Part shown: positions 9,008 through 18,602 of the stretch, in pieces | How the letters are laid out: each line of letters starts with the position of its first letter | How positions within the stretch are numbered: position 1 is the stretch's first letter | Assembly (NCBI GenBank): GCA_019639235.1 | Contig: JAHBSG010000014.1 | Location: forward strand, 1-64,000 | Direction of reading: 5' to 3' | Source of the DNA: Acidobacteriota bacterium | Lineage (GTDB): Bacteria > Acidobacteriota > Blastocatellia > Pyrinomonadales > Pyrinomonadaceae | Length of the DNA: 64,000 bases | Notes under the pieces: model-generated | Databases searched by the model: none | Seen by the model: the letters and a program-made list of their open reading frames with translations, nothing else | Told to the model about the DNA's origin: nothing | Translations under genes and position numbers: made by a program

Positions 9008-10591
9008 GTGGACGTAAAGCTTCACATCAGCGGCCCCTACGAAAGCAGGGAAGTCATGGTCGAGAACGAACTCTCACTCGGCCGGACCGAACTTGCTGAC
9101 GTTGTCATTGACGACAGCGGCCTCTCGCGAAAGAACACGACATTTTTTATCGACGACGGCGAACTATGGGTCGCGGACGAGGGTTCGACCAACGGTACGT
9201 TCGTAAACGGCGATAAGGTCAGCGGGCGGCCGCGGGTCGTCCGCAGCGGAGACGAGGTAACTCTTGGAAGTTCTACGACCGTCAGGGTCGAGATCGCCGG
9301 TGCAGCCGTTTCCGCGGTAAGCTCCCCGAGCGAGGCACGGCAGCCGAATGTTGCTGAGCCCATTTTCCAGGAATCGACGCCGGTTCCGCCGTCGCCTCTG
9401 GCAAAAAGCGGTGTCCCGATGGTCCTGGTCGCCTCCGGCATACTTACTTTCGTCATTTTGCTCTTCGGCGGGGCTGCATTGGTGATCGTATCGCAGTGGG
9501 ACTCGCCCGGATCGAAAGGCCCTGGCGGAGGCTCGCGGGTGACTGCATCCGCTCTGATACCCGCACGGGTCATCGACCCATTGGGCGGCGAGGACGAAAG
9601 CGACCTCGATGACCTTATCTCGTCTTGGGAGGTCGCGGAAGACGAGCTCGTCGCTTCTGACGTATCGGATATCAAGGTCTCTTCGCCCGAGGCCGAAGAA
9701 GCAGAACTGAACGTTTCGGCTGCTTTCCTTGCCGATAGGCAAAGGCTTGCCCTCGAGGGCCGTCCGCCGGTCAACATTCGCCCACCGGGCCTAAATGTTC
9801 CGAAGGAACTTTTTGGCGACGGTGTAATCAAGCAGAAGCGAAAACTTGCCGAGATGAACACCGGCGGATACCGCCAGCCGATGGACTTTGCGGACCTTGC
9901 CGAAAAGCGAATGAGCCGCGAGCTTCTCGAGATGCCGATGGCGGCCGAAAGTTACTATCTCGACGTCGGCGGTTCGGCACAGGACAAGCAGTTCTCTTCA
10001 TTTAGCTTCAGCGAAGGCGTTGCCGACATCGTTCCGGGCCATCCGAAATTCGATACTCTCAAACGGCTTGCCGATAACTTTGCCGGGCAAAAGTACGACC
10101 TGAACAATCCGTCTGACCGGAAGCAGATACGGAGGCGTTTGCTTAGGATGTTCCAACCGCGGGCGAAGCCGATCCTAAAAGAGCTAGCCGATGCCTACTT
10201 TCAGCAGTACAAGCGTCCGTTACGCGTGACCTCGCTAACGCGGTCGATGGATTATCAGATCCTGCTGAACTCGAACAACGCGAACTCGTTCAAGGTGCGC
10301 GGCGAAGGCTCGCTCCCGCCCCATACTTCGGGCTGCGCGTTCGACCTCGCCCGCAAGCACATGCCGGTGGATGAGCAGAATTTCCTGATGCAGAAGCTCG
10401 CCGAGATGGAGCGGGCAGGGCAGCTTGATGCACTGATCGAATATGGCGTCAATGCCTGTTTTCACGTCTTCATTTATCACGACGGCAACCCGCCTCGGGC
10501 ACTAAACCTCTACGAGACCAACTACGAGAGCTTTGGGCTCCTTACTTCGCTTCGGCAAACCGGCCACGATGACGCGGATCACATTCATTAA
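9008..10591 (+). CDS. FHA-domain membrane protein with C-terminal DUF5715 / M15-like peptidase domain
   Basis: 527 aa, GTG start. An N-terminal FHA domain (about 1-97) has LGRTELADVVIDD, GLSRKN and EGSTNGTFVNG, the phosphothreonine-binding loops. One transmembrane segment (138-162) puts the FHA domain in the cytoplasm. The outside part ends in a domain with HxxGxAxD (H439, D446) and a late H486 (CFHVFIYHDG), the zinc-ligand layout of M15 D-Ala-D-Ala carboxypeptidases. This suggests a cell-wall enzyme or wall sensor coupled to Ser/Thr-kinase signalling, which is inference. Peptidase activity is unproven, as a second HxH is absent. Confidence 0.8.
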   Translation: MDVKLHISGPYESREVMVENELSLGRTELADVVIDDSGLSRKNTTFFIDDGELWVADEGSTNGTFVNGDKVSGRPRVVRSGDEVTLGSSTTVRVEIAGAAVSAVSSPSEARQPNVAEPIFQESTPVPPSPLAKSGVPMVLVASGILTFVILLFGGAALVIVSQWDSPGSKGPGGGSRVTASALIPARVIDPLGGEDESDLDDLISSWEVAEDELVASDVSDIKVSSPEAEEAELNVSAAFLADRQRLALEGRPPVNIRPPGLNVPKELFGDGVIKQKRKLAEMNTGGYRQPMDFADLAEKRMSRELLEMPMAAESYYLDVGGSAQDKQFSSFSFSEGVADIVPGHPKFDTLKRLADNFAGQKYDLNNPSDRKQIRRRLLRMFQPRAKPILKELADAYFQQYKRPLRVTSLTRSMDYQILLNSNNANSFKVRGEGSLPPHTSGCAFDLARKHMPVDEQNFLMQKLAEMERAGQLDALIEYGVNACFHVFIYHDGNPPRALNLYETNYESFGLLTSLRQTGHDDADHIH

Positions 10592-10638
10592 AGGCCTCGC
10601 GTTTTGAATATGCCGCACGCGCTTCATAAACTGATGGT

Positions 10639-13600
10639 GTGGCAGAACCCGGAGATGACAATAAGCAGACGCTGACTGACCTGGCGAAGCACCTTTCCCG
10701 GCTTCCGGCAGATAAGCGTCGGGCGGCGGTCGAGGTGAGCGCAGCCCTCGCGGGAGTAAGCCTACGCGTCAGCCGCGATTTCGTCGAAGCCGTACCGAAG
10801 GCCGCCAAGCTCCTGTCTGCCGATGATCTACGTGCATGGGGCGAACTCGGCCGCCGGGTCGCAATGGGAAATGCGGACCTCGGTTCATCGTTCTTCGAGC
10901 AAGGGGTTGCGGAGCTCTCGGCGGTCCCTTCCGCTTCCCGCCGATACGTTTTTCAGGTCTGCACACGCCAGTTGGTGCTTTCGAGTTCGGTCGCCCTCGA
11001 AACTTTCAACTTCGTCCCGGAACTTGCGGGCGAGATCAAAGATCCGGAGTTCCTAACTTCAATTCTTTCTCTCGCAGTGGACGTCGCGAACCGCTCGGCC
11101 AAGCATAGTGCGGATTTTTTGAAACACTCGCCCGCGGTCGCAAAGGCATTAGCGGCGATCGGTGATGATCGGGGAACGTTCGATAAAGAGATAACAGGGC
11201 CGGTCATTGCCCTCGCCTCGGCCTTTGCGGCACGAACCGGCGGAATGGCGGCGGATCTCTGGGCCCAGATCCCCGACGCACTCAACGGATTGGAGCGTGA
11301 CGCCGCGGTCCGGCTTTCGGAACAGGCGACAAAAATGCTCGAACACGGCGGAAGTGTTACTTTACACTTTCTTACGGCCGGTAGTTCGGTGCTCCGTACC
11401 GATGCGAACGTTTTTGACGATTGGTGCGAGGTTCTGAAGCAGATCGCCCCGCAGGGCAATGCGATCCATATCGCGTTCTTGCGGGCGACACCGAAGTTCT
11501 TTTCACAGATCGCGGCAGTTCGCCTCGAAGGTGCAGATGACGGAAGCATCAAGACCGCCGCTCTGAAACGCGTTCTCCGACTTATTGGAGAGATCGCCCA
11601 GACTGACGCCGAAAGCGCACTTGCTGCATTTCGGTCATCGGCGGGAACGCTTCGATCGGTTTCGCTCGACCAATTCGAAGAGTGGATCGAGACCGGGCTT
11701 GCTCAATTGAAGGACGAAAGCGTAAAGGCTCGGCGGAGCTATTTTGCGCTTGAAACACGCCAGTCCAATGACCAACTCCAGCAGACCCGGTCGGGGCTTC
11801 ATTTGGAGTCGGTTCAGCACGTTCTCCGGCTCTATATTGAAGCGCTCACCGGCCGCGAGGTTGAGATCGCTCCGCAATCGGCTATGCCGCAGGAATCGCG
11901 GATCGGCGACGGGAAGACGATCTACCTGCCAAACGCGATAGCGGAATACGCTACGGAGGAGATGGACTTCCGGCTTTACAAGGTCTTGGCCGCGTACGGA
12001 GCCGGGCAGATTGAGTTCGAAACCTTTGCAAAGGACACGACCGAGCTGAAAGCAGCTTTTGCCGACCTTGCCGATCTTTACTCTGCGACCGCAGAACAGA
12101 TCGACGCATTCTCGCTGGCAGGCTATATCGACGAGGTCCAGAAGGGCGAGCGTGCTCTAACCGATGAAGAGATCCGCGAGGAGATCAGGAAACGGCGGAA
12201 GAGCCTGCCGAAGGACTCGGACTACCGAGCGGTGTTGAACCTCTTCCCCGAACCGCGGCTCGCCCGAAAGGTGTTTACTACAATGGAGAATGCCCGGATC
12301 GACGGGATGCTTCGCCGAAACTACCGCGGGCTAAGAAAAGATCTCGACCTGATGCAGGCCTTTTTGCAGAAGAACCGCCCGTTCATCTTCGATGTTCCGT
12401 ATCACCAGGTTCCCTTCGAGCTGCTTTTTCAAATAACCCTTTGCGGCGGTGCGACAGACGATGCACGCAGCTTTTATGGACAGATCGTTTCTGAGATCGA
12501 AACTGTCGTGGAAAGCTACGTTCGTCGCACACACGATGGCGACGGAGATCCGCCAACCGTCGCCGATTCGCTCTTTGCGACGAGCCGTGTTTACAACCTT
12601 TTCCAGAACATCACTCCCGAGCAGGTGCAGGAAGCCGAAAGCGAAGAGCCTGACGAAAAGGCCGACTTTTCCTACGACGAAACGCCCGCCGAGGAAGCGA
12701 TCACCGATGACAAGGCCAAACGCGAGGAACGTCCGCAGACGATGCAGGATCTTCGCGACCTCTTTAACGCGTGGAACAGCGATGAGGAAGACGGCGAGCC
12801 CGACGACCTGCAGGGTTCAGAGGCCTGGTCGAACAACGACATGCCAGAGCTTCCGCTCGAACCCGGCGACGAGGCATTTGCCTATGACGAATGGGACCGC
12901 GAGCTGAACGACTATCGCGTCGGTTGGAGCCGCGTCATTGAGAAACGTGTAAAGCAGGGCGACCGGACGTTCGTCGAGCTTGCCCGGTCGCGATATCGCG
13001 GAGTGATATCATCCATTCGCCATCAGTTTCAACTGATGAAGCCCGAAAACCTTACGAAGATCAACCGCGAACTCGACGGCGAGGACTACGATCTGAACGC
13101 CTTGGTCGATTTCGTCATCGACCGCAAGGCTGATGGCCGGCAGTCAGAGAACATATATACGAAACGCCTTCGCCGGCAGCGTGATGTCGCGGTTTCGATC
13201 CTGCTTGACCAGTCGTCTTCGACCGCGAGGACCATAACGCGAAATCCGCTGCAGCCTTACACCTATCCTGGGCGGCGCATCATTGAGATCGAAAAAGAAG
13301 GCCTTGTGCTGATGAGCGAGGCTCTCGAGGCCGTCGGTGATGTCTACTCCATCAATGGCTTTACAAGCGAGGGCCGGCGGAACGTAAAGTTTTACGTGGT
13401 CAAGGACTTTGACGAAAAGTATTCTGATGAGACGGAACGGCGTATCGGCGGGATCACGTTTCAGAATAACACCCGGCTCGGTGCAGCGATTCGCCATGCT
13501 GCCCACAAGTTGCTCCGGCAGGAGAACCGCACCAAGCTGCTCATCATACTCACGGACGGACGGCCATATGATCACGACTACGGCGATGCCCGTTACGCCC

Positions 13601-13788
13601 GCGAGGACGTCCGCGAAGCTCTGACCGAAGCGAAAACGAACGGCATAACACCTTTCTGCATTACCATCGACCGCGAATCAGAGGCCGAACTCCGCGACCT
13701 TTACGGCGACGTCGGTTATACGATAATCGACGACCTTCTTTCGCTCCCTGAGCGGATGCCGAATATCTATCGTCGACTGACCAGCTAG
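10639..13788 (+). CDS. NorD/CbbO-like large VWA-domain protein
   Basis: 1049 aa, GTG start. The N-terminal ~370 residues are helical and HEAT-like. The middle has a charged acidic linker (about 650-760). The C-terminal VWA domain has a MIDAS motif D857-x-S859-x-S861 (LLDQSSS) and the late [15 protein letters not shown] and the T/D-rich strand. The layout resembles NorD/CbbO proteins, which work with MoxR-type AAA ATPases to insert metal into or activate NO reductase or Rubisco. Here it follows the FHA gene, and no MoxR gene or nor gene is adjacent (a NO reductase gene is about 7 kb away), so its target is unknown. The stop overlaps the convergent VIT-type gene by 4 bp. Confidence 0.8.
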   Translation: MAEPGDDNKQTLTDLAKHLSRLPADKRRAAVEVSAALAGVSLRVSRDFVEAVPKAAKLLSADDLRAWGELGRRVAMGNADLGSSFFEQGVAELSAVPSASRRYVFQVCTRQLVLSSSVALETFNFVPELAGEIKDPEFLTSILSLAVDVANRSAKHSADFLKHSPAVAKALAAIGDDRGTFDKEITGPVIALASAFAARTGGMAADLWAQIPDALNGLERDAAVRLSEQATKMLEHGGSVTLHFLTAGSSVLRTDANVFDDWCEVLKQIAPQGNAIHIAFLRATPKFFSQIAAVRLEGADDGSIKTAALKRVLRLIGEIAQTDAESALAAFRSSAGTLRSVSLDQFEEWIETGLAQLKDESVKARRSYFALETRQSNDQLQQTRSGLHLESVQHVLRLYIEALTGREVEIAPQSAMPQESRIGDGKTIYLPNAIAEYATEEMDFRLYKVLAAYGAGQIEFETFAKDTTELKAAFADLADLYSATAEQIDAFSLAGYIDEVQKGERALTDEEIREEIRKRRKSLPKDSDYRAVLNLFPEPRLARKVFTTMENARIDGMLRRNYRGLRKDLDLMQAFLQKNRPFIFDVPYHQVPFELLFQITLCGGATDDARSFYGQIVSEIETVVESYVRRTHDGDGDPPTVADSLFATSRVYNLFQNITPEQVQEAESEEPDEKADFSYDETPAEEAITDDKAKREERPQTMQDLRDLFNAWNSDEEDGEPDDLQGSEAWSNNDMPELPLEPGDEAFAYDEWDRELNDYRVGWSRVIEKRVKQGDRTFVELARSRYRGVISSIRHQFQLMKPENLTKINRELDGEDYDLNALVDFVIDRKADGRQSENIYTKRLRRQRDVAVSILLDQSSSTARTITRNPLQPYTYPGRRIIEIEKEGLVLMSEALEAVGDVYSINGFTSEGRRNVKFYVVKDFDEKYSDETERRIGGITFQNNTRLGAAIRHAAHKLLRQENRTKLLIILTDGRPYDHDYGDARYAREDVREALTEAKTNGITPFCITIDRESEAELRDLYGDVGYTIIDDLLSLPERMPNIYRRLTS

Positions 13789-14513
13789 AATGCCCCGGCA
13801 ACGTCCTTTAAAAGAACGCCCACGCCATAAGCCAATCCTGCCGCAAGAGCACCGACGAAAAAGGTCTCAAGGCCCGAGCGGAACCACGAGTGCGTGGACC
13901 AGCGGCTCTTAAATGAGCCGATCAGGAAGAATGTGATCCCTGTCATCACGCAGGCGACGAGGAACGAAGAGTTCGTTCCTAAAAGATACGGCAGAAGCGG
14001 GACGAGGCCGCAGATGACGAACGCGCTGAAAGTGCTGCCGGCGGCGAGCCACGGCGAGCGTATCTCGGCCGGAAGCCCGTATTCCTCGGTCAGCATCGTT
14101 TTGACCCAGCGATCCTTATCGGCGGTGATCAAAGCGACTGCCGTCTCAAGTTCCTCGCCCTCAAAACCTTTCGCCCGATAGATCTCGCGGACCTCCTCGC
14201 GTTCGCCCTCGGGTTCGAGCTCGATGTGCCGATGTTCGATCGCCTCAATGCGTCGGTAGTCGTCGATCTCCGCCCGCGTCCCGAGAAAGTTGCTCGCCGC
14301 CATCGAAAAACCGTCGGCCACCAAGTTTGCGAATCCAAGGATCAGCACGATCTTGGTCGAAAGCTCGGCACCGGCCACGCCCGAAACAACGGCAAAAGTG
14401 GTAACTGCTCCGTCCACGCCGCCATAAATGAAGTCGCGGATATAGTTGTGGTTCGCTCCTGCGATCCTGGCCGCGATCGCTTCCCGGGTGTGTTCGTGTT
14501 CAAGGCTCGTCAC
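13785..14513 (-). CDS. VIT1/CCC1 family iron/manganese transporter
   Basis: 242 aa. The N-terminus has [28 protein letters not shown], followed by [24 protein letters not shown], both hallmarks of the VIT1/CCC1 family. A cytoplasmic Glu-rich loop ([34 protein letters not shown]) fits the metal-binding helix seen in plant VIT1. Four to five membrane segments are present. In this family the protein exports Fe2+ or Mn2+ from the cytoplasm; the metal cannot be told from sequence. It lies downstream of the sulfur cassette on the same strand. Confidence 0.9.
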   Translation of the reverse strand: MTSLEHEHTREAIAARIAGANHNYIRDFIYGGVDGAVTTFAVVSGVAGAELSTKIVLILGFANLVADGFSMAASNFLGTRAEIDDYRRIEAIEHRHIELEPEGEREEVREIYRAKGFEGEELETAVALITADKDRWVKTMLTEEYGLPAEIRSPWLAAGSTFSAFVICGLVPLLPYLLGTNSSFLVACVMTGITFFLIGSFKSRWSTHSWFRSGLETFFVGALAAGLAYGVGVLLKDVAGAF

Positions 14514-14555
14514 GTGGCGATGATATTACGCATTTCTCGAGCGGCAAAGCCCGGC

Positions 14556-14954
14556 CTAAATGCTTTCGATAGCCCGACGAAGCATCTCATTTACGTCGCC
14601 CGCAAATTGTTCAAGTTCATCGCTTCCGGTTACCGACAGCATCTTCTTTGCGTCGATCGCCGCAACCACGGTAGAACCGTTCTCCTCATAAACGACTACA
14701 TTGCATGGAAGCAGGAGCCCGATGTCCATATCCTTCCCCAGGGCTTCAAAGGCGTACTTCGGGTTGCAAGCTCCGAGGATGATGTAGCCCCCGAAGTCCT
14801 TATCAAGCTTCTCTTTGAACTTGGCTTTGAGGTCGATCTCGGTCAGTACGCCAAAACCCTCTGCCTTGAGCGCCTCTTTGGTTTTTTCGAGAGCCTCCTC
14901 GAATGCGAGCGGGACAGCCCGCTTTATTCCATATTTATCATTGCTTTCCATCAT
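14556..14954 (-). CDS. DUF302 family protein
   Basis: 132 aa. The core ([75 protein letters not shown]) is typical of DUF302, including the conserved LGACNP and LLPCNV cysteines. The family is often found beside sulfur-transfer and thiol genes, as here. The start is ATG 14954 or the adjacent 14951. The preceding small ORF, if its TGA is read through, overlaps this start by 17 bp, and an AAGGGG ribosome site lies within it. Probably the last gene of the ArsR-rhodanese-TauE cassette. Confidence 0.9.
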   Translation of the reverse strand: MMESNDKYGIKRAVPLAFEEALEKTKEALKAEGFGVLTEIDLKAKFKEKLDKDFGGYIILGACNPKYAFEALGKDMDIGLLLPCNVVVYEENGSTVVAAIDAKKMLSVTGSDELEQFAGDVNEMLRRAIESI

Positions 14955-15129
14955 TTACCCCTTCTGCATTTTGCGAATCATCGCCCATTGGCGCGCCGTT
15001 TACTTTGCGTCGAGACCCGACGTCGCATGCTCCGCGAAGTCAGGTATCAAAGCCGAGCCTCGGCAAGATGACAAGCTGAAGCAGCAGCCACGCCGAGATG
15101 AACACAATGATGATCAAAAGTCCTTCCAT
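14938..15129 (-). CDS. Small membrane protein with in-frame TGA: candidate selenoprotein
   Basis: ATG 15129 opens a frame five bp after the tauE stop, with AGG of the tauE tail as ribosome site. Residues 1-29 form one membrane helix ending LPRLGFDT. Codon 30 is TGA (15040-15042). The same frame continues for 33 codons, LRGACDVG first, to a TGA at 14938 that overlaps the start of the DUF302 gene by 17 bp. Read through, it would give a 63-aa protein with U30-x4-C35. A hairpin with a GGUCU loop lies 22 nt after the TGA. If the TGA is a true stop, the product is a 29-aa single-span peptide (15040-15129). Confidence 0.5.
15008..15022 (-). promoter_or_regulatory. SECIS-like hairpin after in-frame TGA
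   Basis: On the minus strand CGTCG and CGACG form a perfect 5-bp stem around the pentaloop GGTCT. The loop begins 22 nt after the TGA at 15040-15042. The loop bases GGUCU are the same as those in the SelB-binding loop of the E. coli fdhF SECIS, and the distance fits bacterial SECIS elements. A weak lower pairing (CTT with AAG) can extend it. A 5-bp stem with a 5-nt loop can arise by chance in GC-rich DNA. Confidence 0.4.
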
Positions 15130-15134
15130 TTCTT

Positions 15135-15941
15135 TTACCTGAAGACCGTCTCGCGGACGATCATGTAGATGCCCATCACCAGGACGAACCAGCCAAACGC
15201 GGTCTTGAGCTTATGCCCCGCGATGAAGTTGTTGAGCCACGAGCCGACAAAAATGCCGGAGACCGATGCCCCGGTGAATGCGAGCAGGAACGGCCACTCG
15301 ATCGGCATTCCCGCCTGCAGGTCGCCCGTGAAGCCGAGAAGCGATTTCATCGCAATAATGAAAAGCGATGTTCCGACCGCCCGCTTCATGTCGAGCTTTG
15401 CAAAGAGCACCAATGCCGGGATGATCAGAAAACCGCCGCCCGCACCGACAAGGCCGGTGAGCGTGCCGACTCCGGCCCCCTCGGCCAAGATCAAACCGAA
15501 GTGGTGCGATTCATCGGGTTCGAGAGCACCCTCAACCGCCGGAGCTTCAACACCGCCGCGGATCATCGACCAAGAGGTCGCGATCATCAGTCCGGCGAAG
15601 AGCAGGAGAAGCCCCGTGCCCTTTGAAACCCCAAAGTCTGCCGAGCCGATAGATTCCGGAATTGCCGGCATGATCCACGCTCTGGTCACATAGACCGCAA
15701 TGATCGATGGAACCCCGAAAAGTATCGCGGTCTTGAAATCGACCAGCTTGCGAAAGGCGTTCTGAATTCCGCCGACAAGTGCCGTCGAACCCACGACGAA
15801 AAGCGAATATGCCGTTGCAAGTACCGGATCGACACCGGCGAGATATACAAGCACGGGCACCGTTAAGATGCTGCCGCCTGCTCCGATCAGCCCAAGCGAG
15901 ATGCCGATCGCGGCCGCGAATATGTACGCCAGGATCTCCAT
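15135..15941 (-). CDS. TauE/SafE family sulfite/anion exporter
   Basis: 268 aa, multi-span membrane protein. It has the two family repeats: GLIGAGGSILTVPVLVYLAGVDPVLATAYSLFVVG near the N-terminus and GLVGAGGGFLIIPALVLFAKLDMKRAVGTSLFIIA in the second half. The family exports sulfite or other sulfur anions. Located between the ferritin-like lipoprotein (1-bp stop/start overlap, TAATG) and the small TGA-containing ORF, it belongs to the sulfur/persulfide operon, where export of sulfite made by persulfide oxidation makes sense (inference). Confidence 0.93.
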   Translation of the reverse strand: MEILAYIFAAAIGISLGLIGAGGSILTVPVLVYLAGVDPVLATAYSLFVVGSTALVGGIQNAFRKLVDFKTAILFGVPSIIAVYVTRAWIMPAIPESIGSADFGVSKGTGLLLLFAGLMIATSWSMIRGGVEAPAVEGALEPDESHHFGLILAEGAGVGTLTGLVGAGGGFLIIPALVLFAKLDMKRAVGTSLFIIAMKSLLGFTGDLQAGMPIEWPFLLAFTGASVSGIFVGSWLNNFIAGHKLKTAFGWFVLVMGIYMIVRETVFR

Positions 15942-16582
15942 TATCCGTTACCACGCGGGCCTCGTCCCATCCCGGGGCCGCGGCCTCCGCCTCCGCCTCC
16001 GCATCGCTGAAATGCCGGAAGGTGATTCTCCTCGGAGGCACGCTGCAATGCACGATATGTGTCTATGATGTCCTGTCGCTCGGTCGTCTTGAAGAGCTTT
16101 GTGTAAAGGTCGCGGTTCGCGATCTCACCATCAACGCTCGCTTTGCAAGCCTCGGTTACCGACTTGAATGTCGGCACCTTGCCCGGCCATGGATTCTCCG
16201 GAATCGCGACGCCGTATTTGTTGAAGAGTGCCTTCAGCCTATCTGCATGCCGCATCTCAGCGCGGACGATGTTGACGAACGGCCGCGGGTCGCCAAACTC
16301 GCGGTTGACCTGTTCATAGGTCGCCGTCGCCATATATTCATCGTTCAGAGCGAGCAGAAGCCCCTCGATCTCGGCCTTCGTGAGCTCACCCTTGTACTTC
16401 TCAAAATCGTAGTTGCAGATCCGGCATTCCGGTGCTTGTTGTGCTTCCGCGGTCTCGGGCGGGTTGCTTATCGCAACCGGCTCGGGTGATGCGGCCGAGG
16501 CGTTATTCGAGATCGCCGTGCCGCAAGAAGATGTTGCAAACATCAGAAGGGCCAATATGCTCAATAAAATTGATGGTCTCAT
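15941..16582 (-). CDS. Ferritin-like DUF2202 lipoprotein
   Basis: 213 aa from ATG 16582, giving a clean lipoprotein signal peptide with cysteine C20 (MFATSSCG). The body (ALNDEYMATATYEQVNREFGDPRPFVNIVRAEMRHADRLKALFNKYGV) is a ferritin-like four-helix DUF2202 domain with metal-type Glu and ExxH motifs. A Cys pair (CRIC) precedes it, and the tail is Gly/Arg-rich. The frame runs upstream to a GTG at 16657, but that part has no signal peptide. Lies in the sulfur cassette; exact role unknown. Confidence 0.85.
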   Translation of the reverse strand: MRPSILLSILALLMFATSSCGTAISNNASAASPEPVAISNPPETAEAQQAPECRICNYDFEKYKGELTKAEIEGLLLALNDEYMATATYEQVNREFGDPRPFVNIVRAEMRHADRLKALFNKYGVAIPENPWPGKVPTFKSVTEACKASVDGEIANRDLYTKLFKTTERQDIIDTYRALQRASEENHLPAFQRCGGGGGGRGPGMGRGPRGNG

Positions 16583-16600
16583 TTCTTTGCTCCCTAAAGG

Positions 16601-16630
16601 CAGCGGCCGCTCAATTTTCGGCGGCCGCTG
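16601..16630. repeat. Perfect 10-bp inverted repeat between sulfur-cassette genes
   Basis: The arms CAGCGGCCGC (16601-16610) and GCGGCCGCTG (16621-16630) are perfectly complementary, with a 10-nt loop. The repeat sits between the end of the MBL-rhodanese gene and the DUF2202 gene. There is no T-tract, so it is not a normal terminator. It may be an mRNA-stability or processing hairpin that sets relative expression. Confidence 0.6.
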
Positions 16631-16643
16631 GTCAATGTGCTCA

Positions 16644-18023
16644 CTATGAATTCGCACAGGCTGTCGCCAGGACCTCGGTCGGAAGTTCCGCCTCCATCCA
16701 GGCCTTCGTTCCGCCCGTTACGTTATAGATCTCCTTGAATCCGGCGTTCTCCAGGATGCTGGTCCCGAGGCTCGAGCGATAGCCGCTTTGGCAGATCACG
16801 TATGTCGGAAGCTCAGGGTTGAGCACATCGATCTCACGCGAGAGCCTGTCGAGCGGGATGTTGAGCGCTCCCGCCGCGTGGCCGTTGGCGTGCTCCGCCG
16901 GCCGGCGGACATCAACGAACTGAACGCTTTCGCCCGCGACCGCTTCTTTGACCTTCTCTACCGGAACCTGTCCGACGGTGCTTTTCTTCGCGGCAAAGTC
17001 ATCGATCAGGATGAAGCCTTTCGTCGTTTCGATCCCGACTCGGGCGAGCCGCATAAATGCCTCGTCGATCTGTTCCTGAGTTTCGGCGACGAGAGCGACC
17101 GGCGTCCCGATCGGGATCAGCGTCCCCGCCCACGAGGCGAATTGCCCGCCAAGCCCGATATTGATCGAATTCGGTACGTGGCCCGCTCCGTATTCGGTGT
17201 TCTGCCTGACGTCAACGACGATGCCGTCGAAGCCAATGATCTCTTCGGTCGTCAGCTTCGCTGGCTTCGGCAGGTCCTCGAGAGAGGCCGAGCCCTTCAG
17301 ATTCTGTGACGCGCTGACAGGGAAGTATGCCGGCACCTCGGGCTGGTCAGATGCGACTACCTTGATGAATTCTTCCTTGGTCATCGGCTTGAGAGCGTAG
17401 TTAAACTTTCGCTGCTCGCCGAGCGTTGACCACGTTTCCTTTGAGAGCGACTTGCCGCAAAGTGATCCTGCTCCATGGGCCGGATAGACCTCGGTCTCAT
17501 CGGGCAATGGAAGGATCTTTTCGTGGAGCGAATCGTAAAGCATCGCTCCCATCTGCTCGGCGGTGAAGCCCTTCGAACCGATCAGGTCCGGCCGGCCGAC
17601 ATCGCCGATAAAGAGAGTGTCCCCGGTGAACATCTTCATCGGTACATCGGCGTTCTCGCCGTCCTTAGCGAGGATCGTGATGCCCTCGGGCGTGTGGCCG
17701 GGCGTTTCGAGAAACTTAAGTTCGATCGCCCCGACGTTGAGAACATCCCCGTCCTTTACCTTGAGCGTCGGAAACTCCGTATTCGCCCGCTGGCCGTAAA
17801 TGATCTGTGCCCCGGTCTTTGCCGCAAGCTCAAGGTGGCCGCTGACGAAGTCGGCGTGTGAGTGCGTCTCGATCACGTACTTGATCTTTTGCCCGTTGGC
17901 CTCGGCCTCGTCGATATACTGTTGCACGTCACGCTGCGGATCGATGATCGCCGCCTCTTCGCCTGAACCGATGTAGTACGAAGCGTGTGCCAAACATCCC
18001 AAATAGAACTGCTTGAATTTCAT
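16644..18023 (-). CDS. Metallo-beta-lactamase / double rhodanese fusion (persulfide dioxygenase-like)
   Basis: 459 aa. The N-terminal MBL domain has H54-x-H56-x-D58 (THSHADF), H63, H110 (TPGHTPEG), D135 (TGDTLF), and PAHGAG, as in ETHE1/Blh persulfide dioxygenases. Two rhodanese domains follow. The first, around 255-345, lacks the active cysteine (VALVAETQEQ). The second has C411 in ICQSGYRSS and should be active. The known role of such fusions is oxidation of glutathione or other persulfides and sulfane transfer. Nearest neighbours are a rhodanese-DUF2892 protein and an ArsR regulator. Confidence 0.92.
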   Translation of the reverse strand: MKFKQFYLGCLAHASYYIGSGEEAAIIDPQRDVQQYIDEAEANGQKIKYVIETHSHADFVSGHLELAAKTGAQIIYGQRANTEFPTLKVKDGDVLNVGAIELKFLETPGHTPEGITILAKDGENADVPMKMFTGDTLFIGDVGRPDLIGSKGFTAEQMGAMLYDSLHEKILPLPDETEVYPAHGAGSLCGKSLSKETWSTLGEQRKFNYALKPMTKEEFIKVVASDQPEVPAYFPVSASQNLKGSASLEDLPKPAKLTTEEIIGFDGIVVDVRQNTEYGAGHVPNSINIGLGGQFASWAGTLIPIGTPVALVAETQEQIDEAFMRLARVGIETTKGFILIDDFAAKKSTVGQVPVEKVKEAVAGESVQFVDVRRPAEHANGHAAGALNIPLDRLSREIDVLNPELPTYVICQSGYRSSLGTSILENAGFKEIYNVTGGTKAWMEAELPTEVLATACANS

Positions 18024-18047
18024 TTCCTTCTCCTCTCTTCTCCTTCC

Positions 18048-18566
18048 TTACGCTACTCTTTTGTTCCACGGCATCTTTGCTATCAACAGGCCCATGCCGC
18101 ACCAGTCGATAACCGCGGTAAAGGTCAGCCCGAATCCGACGAACCCGGCAAGTGCGATGAACCACGGATGCACCAGCAGGCTCAGCACGACGCCGGTGAA
18201 GACCAACAGGCCGGCCATGAACCTGACCTGCCGCTCGATGGACCACGGAGCGTGCTCGTCGCGCTCAAGCGGAAGATCTTCCTTCTTCCATGCCTCGATG
18301 CCGCCGACCACGTTGATGACGTTGGTAAAGCCCATCGCCTTCAGCTTTGCCTGCGCTTCCGATGACCGCCGGCCCGTCCGGCACATCACATAGATCGGCT
18401 TTGAGTGGTCAAGCTCCTGATGCCGTTCCTCAAGTTCGCCAAGCGGCAAGAGACTCGCTCCCGAGACCCTTCCGCCCGCAAACTCAACCTGCTCGCGGAC
18501 GTCGACGAGATGTATCTCGCCGTTCTCCAACTGTTCCTTAAGTCCCACTACTGTACATTCGCTCAT
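18048..18566 (-). CDS. Rhodanese domain with C-terminal DUF2892 membrane anchor
   Basis: 172 aa. The rhodanese domain (about 1-110) has the catalytic C62 in MCRTGRRSSEA. The C-terminal part, RQVRFMAGLLVFTGVVLSLLVHPWFIALAGFVGFGLTFTAVIDWCGMGLLIAKMPWN, is a two-helix DUF2892 membrane domain. This puts sulfane-sulfur transfer at the inner membrane face. It follows the ArsR gene by about 36 bp and precedes the MBL-rhodanese gene by 24 bp, consistent with one operon. Confidence 0.92.
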   Translation of the reverse strand: MSECTVVGLKEQLENGEIHLVDVREQVEFAGGRVSGASLLPLGELEERHQELDHSKPIYVMCRTGRRSSEAQAKLKAMGFTNVINVVGGIEAWKKEDLPLERDEHAPWSIERQVRFMAGLLVFTGVVLSLLVHPWFIALAGFVGFGLTFTAVIDWCGMGLLIAKMPWNKRVA

Positions 18567-18602
18567 TGCTTTGTTCTTCTCTTCTTCCTTTTTCTTTTGT
18601 CT

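Noticed and set aside
10639..13788. NorD as partner of the NO reductase
   Set aside because: The norZ gene lies about 7 kb away with unrelated genes between; qNOR does not generally have NorD next to it, so no link is claimed.
15040..15042. TGA at codon 30 as plain stop
   Set aside because: Not fully rejected: it is kept as the alternative (29-aa peptide), because the selenocysteine reading depends on genes outside the window.
14226..15071. Open frame on the plus strand across the VIT and DUF302 genes
   Set aside because: It spans two clear minus-strand genes and shows no known motif.
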